This document shows positions 23,898 to 35,347 of a stretch of 64,000 nucleotides of DNA, in pieces (position 1 is the stretch's first letter; the number at the start of each line of letters is the position of its first letter). Both the position numbers and the translations under genes were made by a program. The stretch is from Scleroderma bovista (lineage: Eukaryota; Basidiomycota; Agaricomycetes; Boletales; Sclerodermataceae), in the NCBI GenBank assembly GCA_037178675.1, contig JAYMGJ010000124.1:1-64000 (forward strand). The letters run 5' to 3'. The notes beneath the pieces are model-generated. The model was not told the origin of the DNA and made no database searches. It was given only the letters and a program-made list of their open reading frames with translations.

Positions 23898-25221
23898 ATG
23901 GCCATGGAGTCGTTTCCGATGTTTTTCACCGTTCGCACTGTCTCCTTTGGTGCGTCTCACTGGCCGTATTTCGGGACTGATTTTCAATGACGTGCTACCA
24001 CAGCTTGTATCGTTATCCTCGCTTTCGTTTGGCTCGTACTTTTATCTGTCGAGGTATTCGTTCGCTGGAATATCTCAGACACCATCCTGCGTAAGCCCTG
24101 GACACTTGCTAGTAAAAACGGGATCTTGAACCATCGTTCCTAGGGTCTTTGATGACTGTTCTCATACTTATCAATGGCATCACCATCTTGGTGCCACCTG
24201 TACTGTGAGCTTCTCATGATATATGCGTGTTGCTGAAGGCTCATTTAACGTTGTTCTCCAGATTGATACTAGAGTTCCGAGTCTGGTTGGACGCTGCGCG
24301 TCTGACTTTACTTCTGGTTCTGCAGATTGGTGCGTGCTGTAGGGTTCCTGGTGACGGGACCTGTATCTGAGACTTTTGATAGGTGCTGCCACCGCGTTCA
24401 CGTATTTTAACCCAAAAATTCGCTGTCCGAGTCAAAGTATGTCATAAACTCATGCAGCTACAACTAATCTCAGCTTTTGCCCTACAGCACCCGATGACAT
24501 TGGAGTATGCGAGCTTCTTGATACATACACTATCGTGGCCTCTTGGGTCATCCCTGTCGTCCGTAAGTACACCTGCATATGGGACCCGAGTCATCTGAAT
24601 CACACGAATTCAGTGGTCCTCTACACCAGCTATTTCGGCATGCTGGTGTACCTCCAATCCCGCATCCCAGTAGTTGTAGAACCAACCAAATCCGATGACT
24701 ACTTCAAGGGTCGATCGTCAGTATTACCTCTCATGGACCCTGAGCTTGCGGAATGGCGACCACCAAGAGCCTCTGGATCCTCATCAGATTCAAATTCAGG
24801 CCCAAAGTCACTCGTTGATCCACCACAACCTGCTCGCCCGCTACTCCCACTTTTATTGCCTCAGCGCCGCCAGTCTACATTGCCACTGTATAACCAGCCG
24901 GTTTCGATGGGCCCGCAACGCCACAGGTCCCTCCCAGCGATGCATCATCCCGCGGGTGGCTCTCACCGACTGACCATGACACTGACTGTGCCAGCACCCC
25001 TGGCAACACAAGCGCAACCCCACCAGGTACCTCCTCTCCCAACGGGTTTGCAGCCTGGAGCCATGGGTTCGCGACCGCTCCGACCAGTCGTACGACACCT
25101 GTCCATGATGCCGCCGCCCAGAAGAGGTCGATCCTCTTCCGACGCGGGCAGCTCGCCTTTGGCAGAGAGTCCCTCCTCACGATCAGTTCTGACCAAACCC
25201 ATTCCATCGTATCTTATGTAG
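23898..25221 (+). CDS. Four-span membrane protein with Pro/Ser-rich tail (intact copy)
   Basis: Agaricomycete-type hypothetical membrane protein with a MARVEL-like layout; function unknown. Six exons: 23898-23949, 24004-24090, 24144-24204, 24262-24329, 24488-24562 and 24614-25221, 316 aa, all phases consistent. Helices: TVRTVSFACIVILAFVWLVL, SLMTVLILINGITILVP, VWLDAARLTLLLVLQI and TYTIVASWVIPVVLVLYTSY. The cytosolic tail of about 190 residues is rich in Pro, Ser, Gln and Arg (PPPRRGRSSSDAGSSPLAES). Start ATGGCCATGG is shared with the second copy at 39912. The intron at 24330-24487 is unusually long (158 nt). Confidence 0.68.
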
Positions 25222-26247
25222 CTATCTAATTGCACCGCCTTGTATTGATGACGGACAAGCGTGTGGTAGTAGAATTGTTCCATCTTATGTACTTTAATTT
25301 CCTTGAATCTATCTGTATGAAGCGGAAGCTACATAATTGCCCAGGGATTTGTGGGCTTTGTCATTACAGCTGTTTTCAAATGAGTTTGCCGTAGTCTCCC
25401 TAAGCCAGACTCTCTTCGTAGATGAAGATAGTCGTTTCTCTAGTTCAGCAATTCGGACGTTTTTGAGTCTAAGCGAGACATGCCGGACATTTGGGTGCAT
25501 GCCGAAACACCGCGGCGACAGTAAACACTTGAAAATTGCCGCTACTCCCTCACTCATCTCAGAATCGAAACATCTCATGAACCAGAGCAGCTACCGTCTT
25601 AATTCCTTCATATTCGGATTCCCCAGACTCGACTGCAAGGCACCATAGCGAAAAATCCGATTTTCACCGTTCCATTCTCGTGCTCAAAAATCTTGCTCTT
25701 TCGGACCACGCAATCGCATTTGCGTTCGATTTACCGTACTTCTCGGTCAACCACCGGTCATCCCAGTAGTAAATAACCTAGACGCAGGGCACTGGGTGTT
25801 TCTGTGGTCAATTGGCTGCTGGTGTGGTGCAGGGCAAGGTCATCTCCTCAAGTTTTTCTCTCACGGCAAACTCATTTGAAAACAGCTGTAGTCAGCATAT
25901 CCAGCAACTCGAAGGAATGGACGTCGATTCCAGCGCTGCAAGATCGCTGAGGACTTGATACGGTGGCCACCGAGGACCAAGGCTGTGGAAGTCCCGCACT
26001 GCACTACATACTTTCTGAACAGTCATCAGGATGATTTGATTGGGTAGTACAACAAATTGAAACTAGTCAATTTATCAACGCGATCGATTATCTTTGACAC
26101 CATACATAATTTACAGGGAGCTCAAGCCCTTATACATTAGCCAAAGAGGACTGTTGTTCTAAAGCTCACTGACTAGACTCGGAGATGATGCTAAGTAGGC
26201 TCACAGATGAGTTTGGACATGTGCTGTCACAATCTTCATTGTGTCCA
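25222..26247. other. Spacer with a TA-flanked inverted-repeat element
   Basis: The first 80 bp are shared with the flank of the second membrane-protein copy (42120-42200). Then follows the element at 25367-25888. The remainder up to the stop of the dual-kinase gene is unassigned. Confidence 0.5.
25367..25888. mobile_element. Non-autonomous TA-flanked DNA element (Tc1/mariner-like MITE)
   Basis: 522 bp bounded by perfect 26-bp terminal inverted repeats beginning CAGCTGTTTTCAAATGAGTT, each followed outside by TA (25365-25366 and 25889-25890), as expected for TA target duplication. No transposase frame inside. A 30-bp stretch of its left subterminal region (25393-25422) recurs at about 53658-53687 next to F-box gene C. 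Confidence 0.75.
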
Positions 26248-29200
26248 TCATGTATAGGACATCACATCAGTGACGACATGCTCAAGAACATGTCGACCAT
26301 GACTGGTGAAGAGCTCGAAGGCCACATTCTAGAAGACATATTTATCTCTAGGCGTACTAAATGATTGTGGTATGTCAGACTCACGTTCTGAATTACTTTT
26401 GTGTTCAAGCCGTCATTTGGAAACAGCCTAGCCGTCTTGACATCATATGACAATAATTGCCCAACTTATTGGTATAAGAAATCAGACTCAAAATTTCTAG
26501 GGTGGAAAATGTAAAATTCCACATACTCTTATGGTGATGACGGGTCGCATCGTAAGCTTGCAAAACTACAGGCCATCCGAGCATAATCGTGTCACCACTT
26601 CTGTGTATGGATGAAATGGTCAAGTCAGCCTGCACAACATATTATCATCACTAACTGGATGGAACCGGTGTAAAAAAGTGGTCGTGCACCAAACTCCCCA
26701 GTGGCAGCGTAGATGGCAAAGGATTTTGGGACCCCACAATGATTAGCTATGCCAACAACATCTGGAGGTAAGTCTGTAGCGTGATCTTGCTCCCAAGTGC
26801 GAGACCGATTGAAAGTAAATATGTGCTGCATCTTACAAGAGAATTAGCAATTTATGTCGAGGCACAGGAAATGCCTACCCTGGCAGTGGTTTTGATGTCA
26901 CAATAAACAACATCGTCATCCATTTCAGTCGTAGTTATACCCATACTGTGGCGCATGTCAAGCAAGTTCACAGAGATGAATGTACTTATCAAAGTGACTG
27001 ACACTTTTGGGATGTCAACTGCGTATTTTGTCTGGCCTATTTTATAGTTCAACAGTGAGAATTTGTGCATAAAGAATTCTTACTTCTGGCTGGGAAATGT
27101 AGAATCTGCCATCTTGAGCTAAAGAAAACAAATAAGGAGAGATAACCAACCTGCCACACTATAGGTGAGTGTATTGTGGAGTGAACCTCAGGCACAAGAG
27201 TAAAAACAACCTTATCCAAATCTATTTAGTTCGCAAAATGAATATTGGCAAGGGCATACCTCCATAGGGGATACGAGTGGTTTCTCCTCAGATGTGACAA
27301 TGCTCACAGCAATGTCATCCTCTTGGTTGTTACTTTGTGTGACTGCAAGGGTGGGATTATCATCAGCATCATCTCCCCCGTTATGCGTAGAATACAGGCA
27401 TCGTCTAGATTGGAGTACGCTGTCGCTGACGGAAATGAAGCTGTAGCTTGCAGTGTACGAAGGATTCATCTGTGGAAGTCAACTATAGTAAGGGAACTAG
27501 CCATGCAGAACGTACGATCGTCGAGATCCGTTTAACGACATGTGACATTCTCGGCCGCACAGATGGTATACGGTGCCAACACGAAGAACATAATTCCCAC
27601 CACTCGTCTGTCATACGAGAGCACGTTTGTTCGTCACCTGGACGATCGGGTGGTCCACGGATAATCCTAATCATGGTTGCCGGGATATTGGGGAATCCAG
27701 AGAATGGAATTCTACAGGTGAACAATTCCTGAACAACCTCCCAATCAAATCCAATGAGCATAAGCGAATCACGAACATACCAAAGCTGTCATCCCAAAGG
27801 ACCATACATCTGATTGCGTCGTTACTCCCCCGCCCTCCAAAATTTCTAGAGCCATCCAGTTGAGTGTGCCTCTACTATTGTTGGGGTCGGCAGCCATTGT
27901 GATAAGCGAGAAATTCTCAAAACTCGAAAAACCGAAGTCACTAAGAAGCGGCCCGCCATCACCAGAAATCAGCACATTGAACTAAAATGGGTTAAATAGA
28001 AATAGAAATATTTGTTGGAACCAAACAGACCAACCCCTTTCACATCTCCATGGATTATTGCATCCGGCTTGTGATCATGCAGATAGGCTAAACCTCGTGC
28101 GATGCCTTCGATCTAAATGCAATGTAGATGATAATCACGTTGAATATTTCCACCTACTAATGGGCAAGGATCAATGGCTCTGTTCTGTACATATTGGTGT
28201 GCATCTCCTCTCTCCATCCACTGGGATACAATCGACAATGTCAAGTCAAATTTGGTGGTGATGCCTAATAATGGGAGAACGTTATCATGTCGGAGATTAG
28301 TCCATACAAGGACTTCTTTCAGTATGCTCTACCAAAATGTGAATAAGGGAACACAACAATGGATACGTGTTCTTACGGCGATGGTGTTTTCATCTCCTGG
28401 CGTGCTCCTGCACACAGTCTTTATGGCCACCTTCATCCCCTCGGGACGTAGCATGCCTCGTTGGACACCAGAATACGCTTTGTGGACAATGGGACTGCCC
28501 TCTCTATCGACCAGTCGATCAAGATTGATATCCGGATATTGGCCGAGTGTTCGTTGAACCAGTGCTTCCAGCGCGCGACTTGGGTCCATACTACATGGTA
28601 CCTAGGAGAACAAAGGGTGTGGACCAGGAGATAATCAACAATATAGTCAGCAGTGCAAATGGAACAGACATTACCGAATAAGATTCATTCATCTGGGAGT
28701 GGTTAAGAGGAGATCCTTGCTGAGCGAAAAACACTTACAATATGTTCGATTCTTTCCACGATATACGACATTGAAGGGCGTAAAGAGTCAGGTTTCCAGC
28801 ATAAGCACAACAAGTTCCACCATTCATCATTCATACGGAAACCTGTGTCTGAATCACCTGGTCTATGTGGTGGCCCCCGTATTATACAGAGTAAGATGGC
28901 GGTGACACCACGGCGATCATGGAAAGGGTCTTCTCGAGTAAACAATTCCTGCATAGACTCGGTTTAGTTCCACGACAATAAGAGTGATTAATGTACCAGG
29001 GCTGTCATCCCAAATGCCCACACATCCGATTTCGCCGAAGCCACAGCGCCATCTAATAATTCTGGAGCCATCCAGTTTATCGTACTTCCAATATGCCCTG
29101 AAGTGGATAGACTGAATGTAGAACTAGATAGAATTGCATGGCCAAAGTCAGCAAGGAGCGCTTCGCCATCGTCAGATATCAATACGTTGAGCTGCAAGAG

Positions 29201-29815
29201 CTTTTATCAAGTAGTGACCACACCTCGAGTAAAGGTACCCACTCCTTTCAGATCTCCATGAATTATTGGGCCCTGATCATGGTTGTGGAGATAATGAAGC
29301 CCTCGTGCAATTCCCCGAATCTAAAAGGCATGTAGGCAACAAGTACATTAAGTGGCGTCAGCTCACCAGTGGACGTGGATCAATGGCTTTATCCTGCACA
29401 CAATCATGTGCATTACCCCTCCCCATCCATTGAGATACAATTGACACTGTCAGATCGAACTGGGTAGTAATTCCGAGCAATGGAAGAACATTCCTGTGGT
29501 GGAGTTTGGACAACAAATGAAGCTCTTGGAGGGAACACTATATGAGAATCGGCATGAGAACGTCGAGGATCATAGGTGACGGGTTGTAAGTGGCTCATGT
29601 ACCTTGATGCTCTCTAGATCTCCAGGAGGACTACCCCGCGCAGTCTTCACGGCGACCTTTGTTTCTTCGGGATGCAGAATGCCCTGACGCACAAAAGCAT
29701 ACGCCCCACGCAAAACAAAGCTCCTGTCAATGGTGACTCGACCATTAAGATTGATGCTATAGCGGGATGCCCTGCGAGCGAGCTCTTCCAGTAAAACTCT
29801 GGGATCAGCGTTCAT
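26248..29815 (-). CDS. Dual protein kinase with C-terminal module (paralogue 1)
   Basis: I read this as one spliced gene: kinase I (29815 to about 28750), a 6-residue exon, kinase II (about 28595 to 27530) and a C-terminal module (about 27456-26248), roughly 850-900 aa. Kinase I: VAVKTA, ELHLL helix C, IIHGDLKG, LLADFGHA, WMAPEL. Kinase II: VAIKTV, IIHGDVKG, LLSDFGFS, and WMALEI in place of APE. Both are of the fungal TKL-like type with HGD instead of HRD. Each kinase ends at a conserved GT donor after an isoleucine (EHI at GTAAGT; STI at GTACGT), and the next exon starts CAG/ATG AAT. The module ends ELFTSHGRHVLEHVVTDV. Substrate and pathway unknown. The alternative is three adjacent genes, but the conserved donors favour fusion. 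Confidence 0.66.
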
Positions 29816-30020
29816 GTAGACAGATTCTGGTTGAGACACCTCTTGCAGCAGAGTTTGGAGTGGAGGAGTGAATGATGCTGGAATCGCTTTCTTTGAACGC
29901 TACTCCACCAGTTTAGAGGGTAGTCGTCACTACCGGAGAATAGTGCCGTTGGCTAGACACTGGCAGGCACCTTTACTAGGTCACTGGTGGAAATCGTGGC
30001 TAACACAACGGGATGAGCAG

Positions 30021-30028
30021 TATTTATA
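30021..30028 (-). promoter_or_regulatory. TATA box of dual-kinase gene 1
   Basis: Perfect TATAAATA on the minus strand about 206 bp upstream of the proposed ATG at 29815. The position fits a 5' leader of ordinary length or an unseen leader intron. Confidence 0.45.
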
Positions 30029-30283
30029 AGACAGTCTGGTTTTCCACCCTTTTCCCCATTGACATAGAAGACAATTCAGAAGACAATTGTAAAAGATTAT
30101 ATTATTGGGTGACTTTCCGTGAGCTTCTAATCAAAGGTATTACAAGAACAATAATAGCGCCGTTGTAGACCGCAGGGCACCTTGTTTACGGAGCATGCGT
30201 GCGAAAAAGTGCGATGAAGCCAATGTGGATACAGGAACAAAGCAATTGTCTACAGACAAGGTTAGGCCGCCACGAGTCTTCAC

Positions 30284-30335
30284 CACCTGGGTGACACCCT
30301 GTGAAGTAACATGGCCACAGGGTGTCACCCAGGTG
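30284..30335. repeat. Perfect 20-bp inverted repeat
   Basis: CACCTGGGTGACACCCTGTG at 30284-30303 and its exact reverse complement at 30316-30335, separated by 12 bp. It would form a strong hairpin in RNA from either strand. Confidence 0.85.
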
Positions 30336-30550
30336 AGATCGATGCTTCCGCAACCTAGGATTAATCCTAGTGTGACGTCCGGCCATTGTCTAAAAGCCGT
30401 CAGAGTTACCGCTTTTTGTTGCAACAAACTTCATGAACGGCTCAACGATTATAGTAGGTGATGTTCAACTACATGTATATCACGTCCAGACTTCCATTCT
30501 CCCGGGTGACATTCATACAACAAACCCTGTGCCACTGCTACATGCTATCA

Positions 30551-33500
30551 TCATCCTACATTTCCGAGGATATATTGGCCATCTCTGGTGAATAGCTGGA
30601 AATTCTGTAGGAGTTCAGTTACATGTGTCCTCAGCGAATATATGCCAGAACTTGCATGATGGGCCGTTCTCGTATCAATACCATCATTCGGAAACAACCC
30701 GGATGCCACCATATTAGGCGGTAACAATTTCCCGACTGTCGTACAAGAAGTCAGAATTCGTTAAAGCGGCAAACCCTAACGTACCGGGATGTTTATTGCA
30801 AACATAGGCTTGAAGAATTACAGGCCACCCGAATGTGATTTTTTGATTGCTCCTTTATTGAACAGTTCAGCATCAACATAAGCAGATGCGATTTTTGTCC
30901 ATAACTGACTGGATATGACGAGCATACAGAAGTGGCACGTCACCAAAATCAGGTGTGGCAGCATGCACTGCAAAGGATTTCAAGATCCCAGAATTGTTAA
31001 AAACTTGGATAGTATTAGGGCACTCAGCAACTTGCTGATCCCATGTCTTCGTGCGGGTAAAAGTAAGCATGTATTTCCGCTGATTTAGGGAAATTAGAAA
31101 CACGGGGTAATTGATCTGAGTAACGCTCCTACCTTCACAGTGGTTCCCACGTCACAATGAATGACGCCGTCATCATCTACCTCAGTTGTGCTTACACCAA
31201 TACTTACGGCTATAAGTTCTCCCCCACCACCGAAATCGTGAAAACGACTTACGACGTAGGGATATCGACCTTGTGTTGTTTTGCTCCTGTCCGATCGGTG
31301 AACGTCAATCATCTAGAACATAAAGACCCTTACGCCCAGCAGGAAACATGAGAGTCTGATGTAATTTGTCAACTGCCACATGAAATAGACTGGGAGACAT
31401 ACCCGCCAAGCTATAGCTGAGTGTCCTCTTAAATGACCTTCTGGCAAAAGAGTAAGAACAAGCTGTGCTTGATTAGTTTTATTTACAGTAAGCAGTGAAA
31501 GGCGCACCTCGAGAGGAGATCGAAGGGGCCGCTCCTCAGAGATGAAGATGGTTACAGTCATGGAAGCTTCTCCAGTTATTGCACATGCCGCTCTAGGAGG
31601 GGAGTGCATATTGGCTGGATTAATCGAAGTACCTGATATGCGTAATTCATCCAGTGACCTGGTGATATTGTTAATCGCATGAGCACTAGCTTTGTTCGCA
31701 GTGGTTGAAGAATTCATCTGTGGAATATTAATCGACAGCGAGCCCTGCCATCACAAAGATTGGATGTACAATCTGAATGATCATGTCACAGACATCTGAT
31801 ATTGTCGGTCGCGACGACGGTGTAGGAGCCCAGCATGCAGAGCACAGATCCCACCACTGGTCCGTCATGCGAAAACATGTGTCCTCATCAGTGGGACGCT
31901 CTGGAGGTCCTCGAATAATCCTAATCGGAAGCAATTTTTCCCAAACGTCGTGGAAAGGCTGTTTACGAGTGAATAGCTCCTACATTACTCCAGTTTAACC
32001 CAGGCTCCAGACGATCATATGACGTGTGTACATACCAGAACTGTCATGCCAAATGACCACACATCTGATTTGGTTGACATCTCTTTAAGATTGACGATTT
32101 CTGGAGCCATCCAGTTCATTGTTCCTGCACATTTTGCACGGTTGGACCCGAGCATGCTGAATGATGAATTCTCAAGGTGGGAGAACCCGAAGTCAGCAAG
32201 GAGAGCCTGGTTGTTATCAGAAACCAGCACATTGGCCTACAATATAATTTCGTCAAACAGAGTCGTATTCAGGAACGAGAAGGACCTGCCCCTTTCAGAT
32301 CTCCGTGGATTATTACCGAGGACCGGTTATGCAGGTAGTGTAACCCCTGTGCAATACCTTCGATCTAGGTATCCGATGAACAAAAATCTCATGGAGTCTT
32401 TGGACCTACATACCAATGGGCGTGGATCGATGGATTGGTTCTTTACATGATCATGTGCATTTCCCTTCTCCATCCACCGAGATACAATCGATACTGTCAG
32501 ATCAAATTTGGTAGTGATACCGAGCAGTGGGAGTACATTGTCATGTTTGAGCTTGGACCACACATGGATTTCATTGAGAATAGCCTGGATTGGATCAGAC
32601 AGGGATCACGCCATCACATAATAGGTGACATTACTATAACAGCCTTTTCATCGCCTGGAAGAACACTTCGAGCGATCTTAATAGCCACTTTAATCCCTCC
32701 TGGACGTAGAGTACCTTGGCATACATTGGAGTATCCTCCACGGACGCCATAGTAGTGGTCTATATCAATCTGTTTATCGAGGTTGATCCGAGGATAGTGG
32801 GAAGATGCCCGATCAACAAGGGATTCTAGAATACGTCTTGGGTATATGTTGTATGGGATCTACAGGGATTAGAGGGCATTCACATGTAATGAATAATACG
32901 GCTGATATCAGAACCGGGCCCACCTCGCTGGTGCTAAGGGGTGCCGTGTCGGTCATCTGGTAAACCATATAAATGACCGGGAATCTTGCTATGATAAGGG
33001 GCACATACTATCTTTGCCATTTCGTTGAAAACAGTCGTAATGGTAGGACGCTTCTGGGCTATAAACTCCAAGCACAAAGTAAGTATGCTCCACCACGATG
33101 GTGTCATACGAGAGCATGTGTCCTCGTCACTTGGTCGATCTGGTGGTCCACGAAATATCTTCAGCATGATACTGGCCCCCTGTAATTGATTGAAGGGGAC
33201 TTGACGCGTAAAGAGCTCCTGAAAATACTTGAATTGATACCTTAAGTGTAGAGAAGTGATGGGCACACCAGTGCAGTCATTCCAAATGCCCACATATCTG
33301 CTTCAGCTGAGGCTCCACCCCCTTCCAATATTTCAGGAGCCATCCAGTTTGGTACACATCCCAGTTTCATCGGGGAGAGGGAGCTAAATGCAGAGCCAAA
33401 GAGTGAGAGGCCAAAATCTGTAAGTAGCGCTTGGCCGTCATCGGATATCAATACATTGGACTGTAACGGATACCATGAAAAAAAGCCATTTCCCGATAGC

Positions 33501-34107
33501 AAGCAGACATACGCCTTTAAGATTTCCATGGAATACCGCATCTGGGCATTGATTATGGAGGTAATTTAGTCCTTCGGCAATTCCTTTGATCTATTGGGCA
33601 TCGACATCGTAAGTAATGAAACACCAACCACATGTTTCCATTTTAACATACTAAAGGACGAGGGTCGATGGCCTTGTCTTGTACATATTGGTGTGCATTT
33701 CCTTTCTGCATCCATGGAGATACGAATGACATGGTTAGATCGCATTCAATCGTGACGCCTAGCAGTGGGAGGAGATTGGAATGATCGAGCTTGGACAAGA
33801 GATCGAGTTCATTAAGTACACTCTGCACGGGAGTTAAAGAAAGCGGATCCATGATCGTGAAAAGTAATTTTACTTCAATAGTTTCGACATCTCCATGCAC
33901 AATACTCCGTGGTGTTTTTATGGTAACCTTGATTCCAGCAGGACGCAGCCTTCCTATGTGCACGGTAGCGGATCCTCCCCGGAAGAATAAAGTGCGGTCC
34001 TTATCGAGCCATTCTTTGAGATTAATACTGTATCGTGATGCGCGTTGTGCAAGTTCGCCCATGGCCTGCCTGGGGTCGCTCCTCGCCATAAAATTGCCAT
34101 CCATCAT
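30551..34107 (-). CDS. Dual protein kinase with C-terminal module (paralogue 2; first kinase lacks catalytic Asp)
   Basis: Same architecture as 26248-29815. Kinase I (34107 to about 33030): VTIKTP, LNELDLL, then VFHGNLKG where the catalytic Asp is Asn, LLTDFGLS, WMAPEI. An intron (GTATGT...CAG after NEMAKI) leads to MTDTAPLSTSE, then kinase II: VAIKIA, IIHGDLKG, LLADFGFS, WMAPEI. After MIIQI a further intron leads to the C-terminal module MNSSTT ..., with STTEVDDDGVIHCDVGTT, KTWDQQ, GWPVILQAY, LFPNDG and the end LFTRDGQYILGNVG. Two introns need GC donors (GCAGGT at 32289, GCAAGT at 30655), each supported by alignment to paralogue 1. Kinase I is a likely pseudokinase. Function unknown. Confidence 0.66.
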
Positions 34108-35347
34108 GATGACTGACGATGGCTTCCTAGACGGTTCAAGCACTAAAACTTTTGTCAGAATGTGGCGATGAATAGAATCAGTGGAGAAAAGTGTAGAAAA
34201 CCAGACTGCCTTATCGTGTATCTCCCTTTATCAGCTCGTACTTTGGAAATTGTAATTGAGACGTTGTGCCTTCGACGCCCACTGATGCAACGTGGTGTGC
34301 ATGTGGTGAGATAAAGATACCCCTATTGCATATCTTTTAACGCTAAGTAAGATGTTAGTGCACGCCATCACCTCAAGCCAGGTTGAGTATTGCCCAACTC
34401 CACCCCCCTTTTATTACTTGTGGGGGCTGGCCGAAAAATTTAATTAATTAATTCGGGAGGGCGGAAATTAATTCGAGTTGAGATGAGACTTGGCATGAGA
34501 GGGTAGGGAGAAAAACACAATGCATTCAGGATAAGCACAGCACGAAACAATTACATGAGTGTAGCCCTACAACAATCCGAAACGAAGGTGTGACTCAAGA
34601 AAAATGAAAAGGGAAGAAGAAAAAAAAGATACTTAGTGGACATGTCAATATATCGGGGGTGGGGGGCTGGTCGCGGCATTGGTGGTGTTGATGGCCATTG
34701 ATGCTGAGGGTGTAAAGAAGAAAAAAAGAAAGCTTTCCTGCTGGGCACGGTAGTATTAATATGTGGAGGGGGTCGTCGTCGTCGTCGTTGGGGCTGGTGG
34801 TGTGCTCCGTCGACGGTGATCGCTGCCGCCGTCGTCAGGACGCTGCGGGTGTAAAGAAGAAGAAGAAAACACTCACTTGCTGTTGCTGTCGTCGTTGCCT
34901 TCGTCTTCGTCTTCACTGGTGGTACTGGCTGTGGCGGTGGTTATTGCTGGGGTGGTGCTGGTGGCCGCCACCGTTGCTGTTACTGCTGCTGTTGTCGACA
35001 CTGCGGGTGAAAAAAAACCTTCACTAGAGTCTAGTGGTGGTGGTCAATTGTCGTCATCGTTGCTGGTGGTGCTGGCCGTGGCCATCGTCATTGCTGGGGT
35101 TGCTGGTGGCCGCCGCCGTTACTACTGCTGCTGTCGTCGTCAGGACGATGCGGGTGAAAAGAAAAAAAAACTTACCTGCTGTCACTACTGTCGTCGTCGT
35201 CCCTGGCGGTGCTGGCCACGGCCATCGTCATCGTCGCTGGTGGCTACAGTACTTGATTTACCATCCGGGTAATCGCGGTGCATCTTGATTCTGTGGGGAT
35301 CGTTGGTAAGAGGCAGAATTATTTTCAGCGGGCCGAACGGTCCGGTA
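34108..35347. other. Non-coding stretch upstream of paralogue 2, largely tandem repeat
   Basis: The first 600 bp carry AT-rich and purine-rich tracts (poly-A/G near 34600-34640); from about 34755 on it is a GTC/GGTG-rich tandem repeat. Frames across it are repeat artefacts. Confidence 0.6.
34755..35265. repeat. Minisatellite of about 140-150 bp units
   Basis: Three to four degenerate units, each with a GTCGTCGT block, CTGGTGGTGCTGGC(C/T)GTGG, CATCGTCATTGCTGGGG, GGCCGCC, and GACxxTGCGGGTG followed by a run of A. Examples of the last motif are near 34847, 35000 and 35145. The G and C strands are strongly skewed. No protein is supported in any frame. Confidence 0.65.

Larger units (their letters stand above)
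29816..30550. other. Promoter region of paralogue 1 and a perfect inverted repeat
   Basis: It contains a TATA box for the minus-strand kinase gene at 30021-30028 and a 20-bp perfect inverted repeat at 30284-30335. A 95-aa minus frame (30140-30427) spans that repeat and is probably a by-product of it. Confidence 0.5.

Noticed and set aside
27483..28589. Kinase II of paralogue 1 as a stand-alone gene starting at 28589
   Set aside because: Upstream in the same frame is VPCS after a good acceptor, and the preceding kinase has a strong donor; the homologous join exists in paralogue 2. Not fully excluded.
32934..33004. KD tail reading VCAPYHSKIPGHLYGLPDDR as the true end of kinase I in paralogue 2
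   Set aside because: This is unspliced reading of an intron with GTATGT donor and CAG acceptor at the position conserved in the other kinases.
34761..35288. Several 80-130-aa plus-strand frames rich in Val, Leu and Arg
   Set aside because: Produced by the minisatellite; the unit repeats in all frames and shows no domain.
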